Shown in pieces: positions 43,335 to 55,601 of a stretch of 64,000 nt of DNA (its first letter is position 1; every line of letters starts with the position of its first letter). The notes beneath the pieces are model-generated. The model saw only the letters and a list, made by a program, of their open reading frames with translations, was not told the origin of the DNA and ran no database searches. The position numbers and the translations under genes are program-made. Origin of the DNA: Gentiana macrophylla (lineage: Eukaryota > Streptophyta > Magnoliopsida > Gentianales > Gentianaceae); NCBI GenBank assembly GCA_026214975.1, contig CM047808.1, forward strand, positions 8,644,267 to 8,708,266, given 5' to 3'.

Positions 43335-45531
43335 ATGGAGGCTGCTATACGAATGCTGCATATGAATGGATGAACCGGGGAAGACAGTTATGCCAATAAC
43401 TCTTCACTTCAGGTAGTTACTTTCAATTACGAGTAATGATACATGCACAACCGTTTGAGCCCATGAAGTTAAAATCTTTATTTTTTGCATGGGCAGCGTA
43501 GGGCTATAACGATCGCAAAGCCGATAATAGAAGAAGCCATTAAAGATGTTTATTGCAGACTGTTTCCAAAAACCCTATGCATTTCAGACATGGGTTGTTC
43601 ATGTGGACCAAATACTTTCTATGCAATTTCTCTGCTCATTGAGGCCGTTGACGGTTTACGTCACAAGTTAAGCCGTGATTCACCAGAGTTTCTGATACAC
43701 TTGAATGATCTTCCGACCAATGATTTTAACACTATTTTCAGATCATTGCCAAGGTTTTGTGAAGACATGAAGGAACACGGGTTCGGGTCTTGTTCCTTAA
43801 CTGGAGTTCCTGGTTCATTTTATGAGAGGGTTTTTCCATCACAAAGTCTGCACTTTGTTCACTCATCTTACTCACTACAATTGTTAGCTCAGGTTTGTAT
43901 GCAGGAAGAAAAATAAAAAAAATCTTACATAAATATGATAATATAGAAAACAAACAAAACAGTTTGAACTTTTTGTGATATTTCACTCCTAGGCCCCCGA
44001 AGGAGCAAATGGTAACAAGGGTAACATCTACATATCATCTACAAGTCCCTCAAATGTGGCAGACGCGTACCTGACGCAGTTCACAAACGATTTCTCGTCA
44101 TTTTTGAGATTCCGTGCTGTGGAATTAGTACCTGGTGGGTGCATGGTTATTACACTCGTAGGGAGGAGATTGAAAGATCCTGGTGCTTGGGAGAGTCAAA
44201 GCGTCGGGGGGCCTTTGTCTAAGACCATTAACGAGATGGTTAATGCGGTACGAACAATCGAGTTATTTACAATATTAATTGTTAGAAAGGTTGTAGTACA
44301 TCATATACTAACACACTTTCTCTCTTATTCATCTTTTTTAAACACTCATATCTCTCAATCTAAAACTCTAAATTTGAAAATTCTTTCACCAATTTTTTTT
44401 TATAATTTTTTTCATTTTCTTTATTTTCAGACTAGCTAGATTCAACATATTTCGACGTGATTTCAGAAAATCCATTGTCGAAATTCACTGTCGATATTCA
44501 TTGATTTTCAGGATTCACCGGGGAAATTGACTGAGTGAATTTCGACAGCGAATCTCACGAAAAACGATATAATTATATCTAATCAAGTCTCAAAACTAAA
44601 AGCATCAAAAATTAAAAAATTCAGTGAAATTTTCATCACGTTTTGTTAGGATCAAGCATTTACCGATCTACTAAAACCAATTGGTGGTAGTAAATGTGCT
44701 ACAAATTTTTTTATTCAAGAGTGTGGGAAATCTCTCCCAACACCTCCCTCAAGTGTAGGAAATCTCTCCCAATACTTGCACACTTTTTTAAATAAAGTTC
44801 CAACCAGGGTTTGATGCCGTGAACCTGGTTCCGATACCATGTTAAGAATCAAACGCTTACCGTTGTACTAAAACCAATTGGTTGTCGTAAATGTGCTACT
44901 ATATTTCCTTATACATTAAGAGTGTGGGCAATCTGTCCAACAATTGCACAAATTTGTTTCAAGAGTGTAGCAATCATCTCCAACACGGCAAGATTGTGTA
45001 CAGTGAAACATGGTATGAATGAGAGTATATGGTATATTCCATTTTTCATTTGCTACAACTCTGCTACAATAATTGTACCATAAAGATTTTCTTCTAGATT
45101 TAGTTTTTTTTTTTTTTTTTTTTTGATAAAATGACTCCACGTTTCCCTAAATTGTATTGCAGGGCTTTATTGAGGAAGAGAAATTAGATTCGTTCAACTC
45201 TCCTACCTATTTCCCTTCACTAGAAGAGCTAAAAGCTCTGATCGAAGTGGAAGGATCTTTCACAATTAGCCGCGTGGGATTAGGCTAATTAGCTGATGTC
45301 CATTGGAATGTGGATGACCACGAACTTTCGACTCCTGATCTGTTGAAGAATGCTGGACTGAATGTAGCAAAAACGATCCGAGCAGTGAAAGAACCATTGC
45401 TTGTTAGTCATTTTGGTGAACATGTGATGAATGAGCTTTTTAGTAGATATGCTGAGAAGCTCACTGATTGCATGTTAAAAGGGAAGACTAAGTTTCATAA
45501 CATTACTCTTTCTTTGAGCAAAAAAGATTAA
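43335..45531 (+). pseudogene. SABATH methyltransferase pseudogene, copy B
   Basis: Four exons align with copy A: 43335-43412, 43497-43892, 43993-44247 and 45163-45531, all with GT-AG borders. Exon 1 has a GGA-to-TGA stop at 43371-43373, codon 13. Exon 4 has a 9-bp in-frame insertion after GTGGGATTA that creates a TAA at 45286-45288. Exons 2 and 3 are open and keep ISDMGCSCGPNT, LNDLPTNDFNTIF and HSSYSLQLLAQ. The rest of exon 4 also stays open to the original stop at 45529-45531. Few other lesions are seen, so loss of function may be recent, or the stops could be bypassed in ways the sequence does not show. Confidence 0.85.
44644..44942 (-). mobile_element. TRIM retrotransposon in intron 3 of copy B
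   Basis: Two direct repeats (44644-44742, 99 bp, and 44840-44942, 103 bp) start TGTTA and end CCAACA. Between them lie only 97 bp. In minus orientation TGGTATCGGAACCAGGTTC (44839-44821), an initiator tRNA-Met PBS, follows the right-hand LTR directly, and CTTGAGGGAGG, a polypurine tract (44753-44743), precedes the left-hand LTR. This is the full layout of a terminal-repeat retrotransposon in miniature. No matching flanking duplication was found, so it is old or the flanks have changed. Confidence 0.85.
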
Positions 45532-45681
45532 TGATTTGAAGTTTTTGATTTCTTGTATTTTTCTTTTCTGTCTTTAATTTGAGATGTGTAATGGGTGTCA
45601 TACTCTTTTCTTTATTCACTCAATCTAATGTTTTGAGAAGGCGGGAAATAGCTCCTGGGGTTCTCACGTTAGATGTGGATC

Positions 45682-45891
45682 TGTTGAGAAATAATGATGT
45701 TTGTAAGGGTAATATAATTAAGGGTAGAACTGTAAGTTTACTATAATATCCAAGTGGCACAAGTTGTTAGGATAAGGTGCTAGAATCGAGACTACTAGAT
45801 TCTCTCCTATCTTTTCTCCTGCTGTATAAGAACAAATATGTATGTTTTTCTTTGTTATGAAATGAAGATTATTCTCCTCTAAAACTTAACT
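45682..45891 (+). repeat. 5' LTR of the copia element
   Basis: 210 bp from TGTTGAGAAATAATG to CTAAAACTTAACT, directly before the PBS. The end is AACT rather than the usual AACA in both LTRs, so the last bases are uncertain. Confidence 0.85.
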
Positions 45892-45910
45892 TGGTATCGG
45901 AGCGCGGGTT

Positions 45911-47160
45911 ATGGACGGTACACCGCCGATGAGCTCGGCACCGTCCACCGGTGCAAGTACTCTTCCAGCAGCGGACGTTTCGACTATCAGTGCAACAGCT
46001 CCATCTCCAGTTTCTTCTCCGGCAATCACATAAAGAACTACTCAAAGATGCAAAGCGGTGGAAGTGGAATCTCAGGCATTCCTTTTGGATCATTACTCAG
46101 CTCTTACCCCGCTTGCTGATCGTTCATGGCCTCAACTATGGCAGATCGGAGTCTGGAACATCTGGATTTGTGAATCCAAGTCTGATTGGAGCTTATCTGT
46201 CAATTCCGACCATTCCCAGCTTAGGATCACCTGCATCCAACACAGTAAGTCCCTCTTCCATTTACAAATCAACTGAGTCAGACTTGCAATGTCAAACTCG
46301 ATCGATCAAATTATCTTTTGTGGAAGTCCATTGTGTTGCCAATCATTAGGGGTCATAGACTTGAAAATCATGTGCTAGGCACTGAAAATAGATCTACTGA
46401 GGTCTCACCATTCAGGCTATCACCCTCTCCATTTCAACGAATCCAAACACAAGAAGAATGGCAGATCAGTGATCAGCTTTTAATGGGATGGTTGATGAGC
46501 TCTATGACTGAGCAAGCCCTACATGAGGTGATTGGATGTTCTACAGCAAGAGAAATCTGGGTTACATTGGAGAATCTGTTCAATAGTCAGGCAGAAGCAA
46601 GAATGCTTGAGTTTAAAAGTGCCATGGCTAGAGCTACAAAAGGATCTAAATCGATGCTGACTACCTTGCCCAAATGAAGTCCTATCTTCGACAATCTTGC
46701 AAAGAAAGGCGAGTTATCCTGTGTCCAAAGCTGAGTTGATTCTAGCCACACTTGGAGGATTGGACAGAGAATATGAAGCAGCTATAGTTAATCTTACTGC
46801 TAGAGTTGGATCTCTTTCATGGCAAGATGTTCAGTCCCAACTAATCACACATGAGAGATTGATTACAAGATTTGGTATACCTAGACATGGAGATAATGGT
46901 AATATATCTGCTCACTTTCCTGCTGGTCAACAGACAAGGCCTAGGAGCCCGGTGGTCCTAGAAACAACAGTCAAACCTCAGGTAATTCTGGAAGAGGTAG
47001 AGAAGGTAGAAATAGAGGTAGAGGAGGCAGAAATGGAGGTTCTAACACTGGGAATAGACCAGTCTGTCAACTGTGTGGGAAGACTGGTCATGTGGTGGTT
47101 GATTGTTGGTACAGGTTTGAGCAGGACTTTATCCCTACTAGTTCAAATGGAGCAGGGAAT
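45911..47160 (+). pseudogene. copia gag, decayed
   Basis: The ATG at 45911 begins MDGTPPMSSAPSTG and soon runs into a TAA. The copia Gag core is at about 46300-46675, with LWKSIVLPIIRGHRLENHVL, ISDQLLMGWLMSSMTEQA and TAREIWVTLENLFNSQAEAR. A second piece at 46697 onward reads GLDREYEAAIVNLTARVG. The nucleocapsid zinc knuckle CQLCGKTGHVVVDC (47064-47107, CX2CX4HX4C) is intact but in another frame. Confidence 0.85.
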
Positions 47161-47214
47161 TCTAGACAGAATATGGCATTTGTTGCTTCACCTCAGACCC
47201 CTGCTGATCCTGCC

Positions 47215-48980
47215 TAGTATGTGGATAGTGGAGCCACAAATCATATCACTTCAGACATGAACAACCTCCATTTTGGATCTGATTATTCTGGTAGTAGGAA
47301 ATGGTGAGACTCTTCCTATCCTTCATACTGGTACTTGCTATTTACCTAGCCTTAACAACACACACTTACACTTAAAAAATTCCCTACATGTGCCCTCTAT
47401 GACAAAAAATCTTGTGAGTGTGTCTAGATTAACTTCTGAATTACCTGTTACTGTTGAATTTGATGACAAATTTTGTTATGTCAATGACAAAGTCACAAAG
47501 AAGCTGGTGCAACTAGGAGCTCTTAGGAATGGTCTATATCAGCTATCAACTCAATCCAAGGCCCATCCTCAAAGTCATATGATCTCCCTTCACTCCAAAT
47601 AGTGTCAAAATCCTTCCAGTTTGTTGAACAAAGCTTCTAGTAGTTGTTTTGCCTTTGTGGGCTCTGTTGGTTTCAATAAAGATAGAAATGTTTGGCATAG
47701 GAGACTTGGCCATCCTTCAAAAAATGTGTTAAACCTTGTTTTAAACTGTGTTGATGTTCATGTTAATGAAAGTCTTGAATTCTGTGAAGCTTGTCAATTT
47801 GGCAAATGTCATTCCTTACCTTATGCTAAGTCTGAATCTCATGCTAAGAATGTTATTGATCTTATTCATACTGATTTGTGGGGACCTGCCCCTGTGAAAT
47901 CCACTAATGGTTATATGTATTACATACACTTCATTGATGATTTCTCTAGATATGTTTGGATATACCCTCTAAAAACTAAATCTGATGCCTTACCTGTCTT
48001 TCTACAATTTAAAAGACTTGTTGAAAATCTGTTTGGAACTACTATTAAATGTGTGCAGTCAGACTGGGGGGGAATACAGAAACTTTGAACCAGTCCTTAA
48101 GACACAGGGGATTCAGTTTAGACACCCTTGTCCACATGCACATGGGAAACATGGAAGGGCAGAGAGAAAACATAGACATATAGTAGAAATGAGACTAACC
48201 CTTATGGCACAAGCATCTATTCCCCTTAGGCTTTGGTGGGATAGTTTCCTAGAATCTGTTTCTATAATCAATGATCTTCATACTCCTGTCTTGCAAAATC
48301 AGTCCCCCCATGAAGTCTTGTTCCAAAAGAAGTCTGATTATCATAAGTATAAGGTCTTTGGCTGTGCCTGTTATCCTAATCTCAGGCCTTTTCACAATCA
48401 TAAATTCAGGTTCCACACTTCTAAATGTGTGTACCTTGGCATGAGTCCTAGTTATAAGGGGTATAAGTGTCTTGATCAATCTGGAAGGATCTATATCTCT
48501 AGAGATGTTAGCTTCAATGAAAACAGATTCCCTTTCCAAGAAGGCTTCAATCAAGGTCCCACCAGAACTGTGAGCACTGATCCTACCATGTCATCCATGT
48601 TCCTCACTCCCTTGCCTTATAGTAACAGCCACAATACCAGTGACTCAAGTCCTCCAAACTCTGAAGATCATCTCACTGAATCTGTTCATAGGTCTATTGA
48701 ATCTCCTAAGAACAATAACATCCAAACTTCACCTTGTCCTGAAGTGGATGTGTCAAGTGGTCTTGAGTCCACTAATGAACCTGAAGTTTCTAATGATCCC
48801 TATTCCAATAATGACCTATCCAGTCCTGGTAGTCACTCACCTGATTCCCTCAATTTTGAGTCACCTGATAGAAACACAAGTCCTCAGTCTGAGTCTCCAG
48901 CTCCAAATATCAGTCCACCAATTTACGTTTCCACCACCCAAGCATCATATGCAAACCAGATCAAAAAGTGGCATCTTTAA
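47215..48980 (+). pseudogene. copia protease and integrase, frameshifted
   Basis: The protease active site YVDSGATNHIT begins near 47218. The pre-integrase part is at 47273-47750 (LVSVSRLTSELPVTVEF; then NVWHRRLGHPSKNV). The zinc finger cysteines are in FCEACQFGKCH. The integrase core has IHTDLWGPAPVKS (first D), CVQSDWGG (second D; one extra base here shifts the frame near 48066), and KHGRAERKHRHIVEM (E). The C-terminal region to 48980 is rich in Ser and Pro, as usual before RT in copia elements. Confidence 0.87.
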
Positions 48981-50570
48981 ACCAAAAGTTTATTCTGCCT
49001 CTATCTCCAACCGTCCTTACCCTCTCACCTTTCTGAACCTACCAAGGTGTCAAAAGCACTTAATCAGCCTGAGTGGAAGCTGGCCATGTCTGATGAATAT
49101 GATGCCTTAATGACAAATAAGACTTGGGATCCGGTGCCTCCCGATCCTGAAAAGATTTGGTGGGAAATAGGTGGATATTCAAGTTAAAATTGAATCCAGA
49201 TGGAACAAAGACTAAAACATAAAGCAAGGTTAGTGGCAAAGGGTTCGATCAAAATTATGGAGTGGATTTCATAGACACCTTCGGTCCGATTGCTAAGGCA
49301 TCTACTATAAGGGTGGTTCTAGCCCACAAATTGTTGCTCAAAATTGGAGCATTAATCAAGTAGACATAAACAATGCATTTCTCAATGGCCCCCTGACTGA
49401 AGTTGTCTATATGCCTCAACCAGAAGGGTTTGAAGACTCCTCAAAACCTAACTATGTTTGCAGGTTGAAGAAGGCCCTCTATGGCCTAAAACAGGCTCCT
49501 AGGGCTTGGTTTGATGCCCTGAGAAAATAGATGCTGGCATGGGGCTTCAAACAGTCTATTTCTGACATCTCCTTGTTTGTTCATAAGCATGGTACAGACA
49601 TTATGTATGTCGTCATATATGTTGATGATATTCTAGTTACAGGAAATAATCCAGCACACACAAGGAGGTTCATTGAGGCACTAAATGTCAAATTTCCTCT
49701 CAAGGATTTGGGACCCTTGGCTCATTTTTTGGGTATGCAGGCCAAAAGAGATGACACAGGGTTGTACTTAACACAAGAACACTATGCAGCACAACTGTTG
49801 AAGAGGTTGAATTTGGAGCATCTAAAATCAAGTCCTACACCCATGATTGTTGGAAAGCACCTACATCCCACTGATGGAGAATCACTGCATAATCCCACCA
49901 TATACAGAAGTGCCATTGGAGGGCTGCAGTTCCTAACTTGCACCAGACCAGATTTGGCATATTGGTGAACTACTTGAGCGATTCATGTAGTCCTCACTAC
50001 GAGAACATTGGCAGCCCTAAAAGGCTCTTGAGATATGTTCAAGGAACACTAGGTTGCGATTTACACTTCAAAACTGATGGAAGTTTGGATATAAATGGCT
50101 TCTCGATGCAGATTGGGCTGTTCACCCTCTCGATAGGAAATCCTTTGGTGGATATTGTGTTTATTTGGGGTCCTCTCTTGTCTCATAGAGCTCCAAGAAG
50201 CAGAATGTGGTTGCGAGATCAAATCTGAGAGGGTGAATACAAGTCCTTAGCAAATCTAGGCAGCAGAGGTGACATGGCCGACACACCTTCTAAAAGAAAT
50301 GCATATACTATGAAGACTATTTCTGCATCTTGTGGTGTGAGCAGTTTGGAGTGCATTGACCGGCCTGTAAATCTGTTTATCATGCTAGAACGAAGCACAT
50401 TGAGATAGATGTGCATTTTATCAGAAATAAGGTTCTGAACAAAGATCTGAAGATAGCTTATGTTCCATCTGCTTCCCAGATTGCAGATTCTCTGACCAAA
50501 GCCCTTCCAACAGTGCAGTTTCAAGACTTTAGATCCAAACTTAATGTGGTTTCCACCCCATTTAGTTTGA
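48981..50570 (+). pseudogene. copia reverse transcriptase and RNase H, decayed
   Basis: The RT starts near 49090 (WDPVPPDPEK) and passes through frames with [38 protein letters not shown] and the catalytic YVDDILVTGN (49619-49648). The open piece at 49531-49968 ends with LQFLTCTRPDLAYW. RNase H follows with a disturbed middle (50220-50340, apparently rearranged) and a clear C-terminus IAYVPSASQIADSLTKALPT before the polypurine tract. No continuous polyprotein remains. Confidence 0.87.
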
Positions 50571-50576
50571 GGGGGG

Positions 50577-50787
50577 TGTTGAGAAATAATGATATTTGTA
50601 AGGGTAATATAATTAAGTGTAGAAATGTAAGTTTACTATAATATCCAAGTGGCACAAGTTGTTAGGATAAGGTGCTAGATTCGAGACTACTAGATTCTCT
50701 CCTATCTTTTCTCCTGCTGTATAAGAACAAATATGTATGTTTTGCTGCTGTTATGAAATGAAGATTATTCTCCTCTAAAACTTAACT
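50577..50787 (+). repeat. 3' LTR of the copia element
   Basis: 211 bp, differing from the 5' LTR at roughly seven positions. Preceded by the polypurine tract GAGGGGGG. Confidence 0.88.
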
Positions 50788-52454
<1,667 letters not shown>

Positions 52455-52499
52455 ATATCTATAAGAAGCTAAGGAGGTGAGCCATCAAAAGGCCATGTG

Positions 52500-53180
52500 G
52501 CACTCTCCTTAGCCAACATGTGTACATTTTTTTTTTCTAAACGTGTACCGTTAGTAGTTTGTGCAGAAAAGGGAAAAAAAAGAAAAGAATGACTGATGGA
52601 TTTGAAGTTCTACTGTGTAGTGTACGATGGAAAATAGGCCAAGTTTAGCTATAAAATACATCAACACGTATATTTGTTTTACGTGGCACCATCCTTAGCT
52701 GACACGTGTACCTTCTTTTTTTTTAACTTTGTGGTTTTTTTTTTCTTTTATTCAAACGTATACCGTTAGTAGTGTGTGCCGAAAAGGGAAGGAAAAAAAA
52801 AAGACAGACCGATGTATTTGAAGTTCTAATGTGTAGTGTACGATAGAAGATGGACCAAGTTTAGCTATAAAAGACATCAACACGTGTACTTTTTTTTCTT
52901 CATTAAACGTGTACCGTTAGTAGTTTGTGCAGAAAAGGGAAAAAAAGAAAAAAGAAAAGGAAAGACCGACAGATTTGAAGTTCTACTGTGTAGTGTACGA
53001 TGGAAGATGGACCAAGTTTAGCTATAAAATACATCAACACATGGAATTTTTTTTATCAAACGTGTACCGTTAGTAGTTTGTGCAGAAAAGGAAAAAAAAA
53101 GGAAAGACTGACGGATTTGAAGTTCTACTGTATAGTGTATGATGAAAGATGGGCCAAGTTTAGCTATAAATACAACAACA
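52500..53180 (+). repeat. four tandem promoter-like units inside the Helitron
   Basis: The word ACGTGTACCGTTAGTAG recurs near 52541, 52756, 52907 and 53060, and GTTTAGCTATAAAATACATC near 52643, 52859, 53016 and 53158. The spacing is about 215, 150 and 155 bp. Each unit has a poly-T run, a purine-rich GAAAAGGGAAAAAA run and ends in a TATAAA word. Confidence 0.85.
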
Positions 53181-53499
53181 AAAATATATGGCCAAACAAA
53201 AATCCGCACCAGGAAGGTGTGCCCACATGTGGCCATGTGGACACCACATTAAATATTTTTATTATTTTGAACAATATAACGTCGGCGGAAGCGACGGCCG
53301 TTTGCAGTACGAGTGTCACTTAAATTGACGTTGGAATACGAAATCACTTTTTATATTTTCAGACCGTTTGACACGTATTTTTTTTTCCACCAAATGAATG
53401 AACACGAGATTAATGATGTATTCATTAATGATAAGAAAGAGAAATGTCGCATAGAAAATGAATGATACACATTTTCAAGCATATTAATGATCTGGAAGC

Positions 53500-53735
53500 T
53501 AATGCGTCCCGGAAGATTTGACCGTGTAGTTATGGTCCGCTTATTGTTTTTCTATAATGTTTCATTACGTAAAGTCGAAACTAAAGGGATCGATTTTATG
53601 ACATTGTTCTGCGATACATCACATTGTGGTTTATTTTGTAGGTGGAAACTCCTGATAAAGTTGGAAGTGAAGTGATTCACAATCTTCACGTCTCTAATAA
53701 AGAGCTACCTCTTGCAGAGAATGTGATATTTTATG
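53500..53735 (+). pseudogene. captured fragment of an FtsH7/9-like protease gene
   Basis: The first exon piece ends at 53534 and encodes MRPGRFDRVVM, the AAA+ second-region-of-homology motif. A GT-AG intron of 107 bp (53535-53641, ending TTATTTTGTAG) follows. The second exon piece (53642-53733) encodes VETPDKVGSEVIHNLHVS and then NKELPLAENV. In chloroplast FtsH7/FtsH9-type proteases RPGRFDRVV is followed directly by V-E-x-P-D-K and later by HVSKKELPL, so the two pieces join as expected. FtsH proteins are membrane-bound ATP-dependent metalloproteases. Only about 40 codons are present, so this is a captured fragment, not a gene. Confidence 0.8.
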
Positions 53736-53848
53736 TTGCTCTCTTTGTCTTGTGCTTTGAATTTGTTACCGTTTAAGCTTACGCGATTTATTTCACGTTG
53801 GGGATCTATTCTTTATTATTATCGTTGATAACGATTTATGTTGGGCCC

Positions 53849-53865
53849 GCCGTGCCTTGCACGGC
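53849..53865 (+). terminator. Helitron 3' hairpin
   Basis: Perfect 7-bp stem with CTT loop, nine bases before the terminal CTAG. It is the replication terminator of rolling-circle transposons rather than a transcription terminator. Confidence 0.85.
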
Positions 53866-53877
53866 TCACGTTCACTA

Positions 53878-53878
<1 letters not shown>

Positions 53879-53923
<45 letters not shown>
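53879..53923. repeat. (TA)n microsatellite, right part
   Basis: About 45 bp, the continuation of 52343-52450 beyond the Helitron. Short open frames reading YIYIYI here are by-products. Confidence 0.95.
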
Positions 53924-53927
<4 letters not shown>

Positions 53928-54246
53928 TCCGTATATGGGATTGACTTTTTTTATAAGCCTTTCAAAGGCGTTGGGTGTTCTGGATATAAATTGGGTGATT
54001 ATGTACGGGGAAGTGATATAAATTTGAAGATACTGGGACAATGTTAGTGAAAGTGGCTCGCAGGTGCATATATATTTCAATATTATAAAAGAGCGGCGAT
54101 GTTGTACTAGCAGTTTTGCAATTGAGATGGGATGAGGGATTTCGGTACCAAGTATCAACTTCTCCTAGTAAAAAATAAAATGCACAGACAGCTTTTGTAA
54201 ACTGGATCACTGATGCATAATTTTTGAAGCTGCTTTAGGGGCGAGG
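53924..54246. other. spacer
   Basis: No gene, repeat or transposon end recognised. Confidence 0.5.
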
Positions 54247-55121
54247 CTTATTAAGAGTCCTGACAGTACACACTTGGACAACACAAATTCAGACAAAAAT
54301 AATGGTACTCATACACAGCAAAATTCAAACAGATCGATCTCCTATTCAAAAGTGGAGCAATAAGGTTGGAAATGGAGTGATAAGGTTGAAATTCAAATAA
54401 ATTCAAATAAATCCGGAAGTGTTGAATAATGGGTTTATCTCAAGCCACAATCTTTCAAACAGAGTGATAGTTTATCTCAAGTAGCTAATAGCATTCAAAT
54501 TCAATTAATTCAGTTGTATTCATTCGAATAAGTTAAGATAAACTAGGGTTTATTTCAAGTTTATCTAGAACTCAATGAGTCTGCATACATACAGACTCCT
54601 AGCACCTTACTTGTATATAAACAGACAGTATTGGATCGATTGAATATACAGAAAGCAAAGCGGAAAGGCAAATGCAGGCAGCAAAAAATGAAGAAGAAGG
54701 TAAAATTCCTTCCTTTCTGTATATTCAATCGATCCAATACTGTCTGTTTATATACAAGTAAGGTGCTAGGAGTCTGTATGTATGCAGACTCATTGAGTTC
54801 TAGATAAACTTGAAATAAACCCTAGTTTATCTTAACTTATTCGAATGAATACAACTGAATTAATTGAATTTGAATGCTATTAGCTACTTGAGATAAACTA
54901 TCACTCTGTTTGAAAGATTGTGGCTTGAGATAAACCCATTATTCAACACTTCCGGATTTATTTGAATTTATTTGAATTTCAACCTTATCACTCCATTTCC
55001 AACCTTATTGCTCCACTTTTGAATAGGAGATCGATCTGTTTGAATTTTGCTGTGTATGAGTACCATTATTTTTGTCTGAATTTGTGTTGTCCAAGTGTGT
55101 ACTGTCAGGACTCTTAATAAG
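54247..55121. repeat. perfect 409-bp inverted repeat with 57-bp spacer
   Basis: The left arm is 54247-54655, the spacer 54656-54712 and the right arm 54713-55121. The arms are equal in length and I find no mismatch. Each arm has a TATATAAA (54614-54621, and mirrored 54747-54754) pointing toward the spacer. The spacer has an ATGAAGAAGAAG followed by GTAAAA. The ends do not look like LTR ends. Confidence 0.92.
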
Positions 55122-55463
55122 GCTGTGAGGGCGCTTAATTTAGGTCGATCGAGGCTCATTTTTTTTGTCTTTTCGAAAGGTTCATTCATTATCATAAACT
55201 TAATATAATTTTCTATCCAACTTAACACATACTGATTAAACGCAAATGTACCCGTGATTTATTCACGAAACGGTGTAACGAACAATACCCGGAATATCAT
55301 TTTCTGTTGACTTTCATAGTGCCCCTGATTTCATCCTGCATTATGCACCCAGAAATTAATGCAAGCAGTTTCTAAATAGGCATAAATTTTAAAGTTTATT
55401 GAATTCCATGTCTTTTACTTTTCTTTTTTATTTTATTTTTAATAATTGTTCTTTTTTAGTGTG
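55122..55463. other. spacer
   Basis: AT-rich, nothing recognised before remnant D. Confidence 0.5.
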
Positions 55464-55592
55464 TATAAATGAATGTGCAGTCTACATCCCTTTTGCATAA
55501 ATTCATAGTATAATATAATGGAGTGTTGAGATTAATGCTGCAAGGATAGGATGGTTTGTTGGCTCATACACGCATTTCATCAAACACTTGGC
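55464..55592 (+). pseudogene. SABATH remnant D, promoter and exon 1 only
   Basis: GTGTATAAATGAATGTGCAG, then TTTTGCATAAATTCATAG, then ATGGAG...ATTAATGCTGCA (ATG at about 55519) follow the order of the copy A leader and exon 1, but with many changes and stops. The rest of the gene is missing, and a copia fragment follows. It is the most diverged member of the array. Confidence 0.6.
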
Positions 55593-55601
55593 TACAAAGT
55601 T

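Larger units (their letters stand above)
45682..50787 (+). mobile_element. Ty1/copia LTR retrotransposon, 5.1 kb
   Basis: Short LTRs (45682-45891 and 50577-50787) about 97 percent identical, an initiator tRNA-Met PBS (TGGTATCGGAGCG, 45892 on), a polypurine tract GAGGGGGG (50569-50576), and the copia order gag, protease, integrase, RT, RNase H. It lies in the 3' flank of SABATH copy B and splits the duplicated downstream segment. Internal stops and frameshifts show that it is defective although its LTRs are similar. Confidence 0.92.

Noticed and set aside
44639..44947. Target site duplication of the TRIM
   Set aside because: The flanks CGTTT and ATTGC do not match.
53838..54158. Open frames over the TA repeat
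   Set aside because: They encode only YIYIYI from the microsatellite and have no other support.
54247..55121. Pair of inverted LTRs
   Set aside because: The arms do not start with TG and end with CA, and no PBS or polypurine tract borders them.
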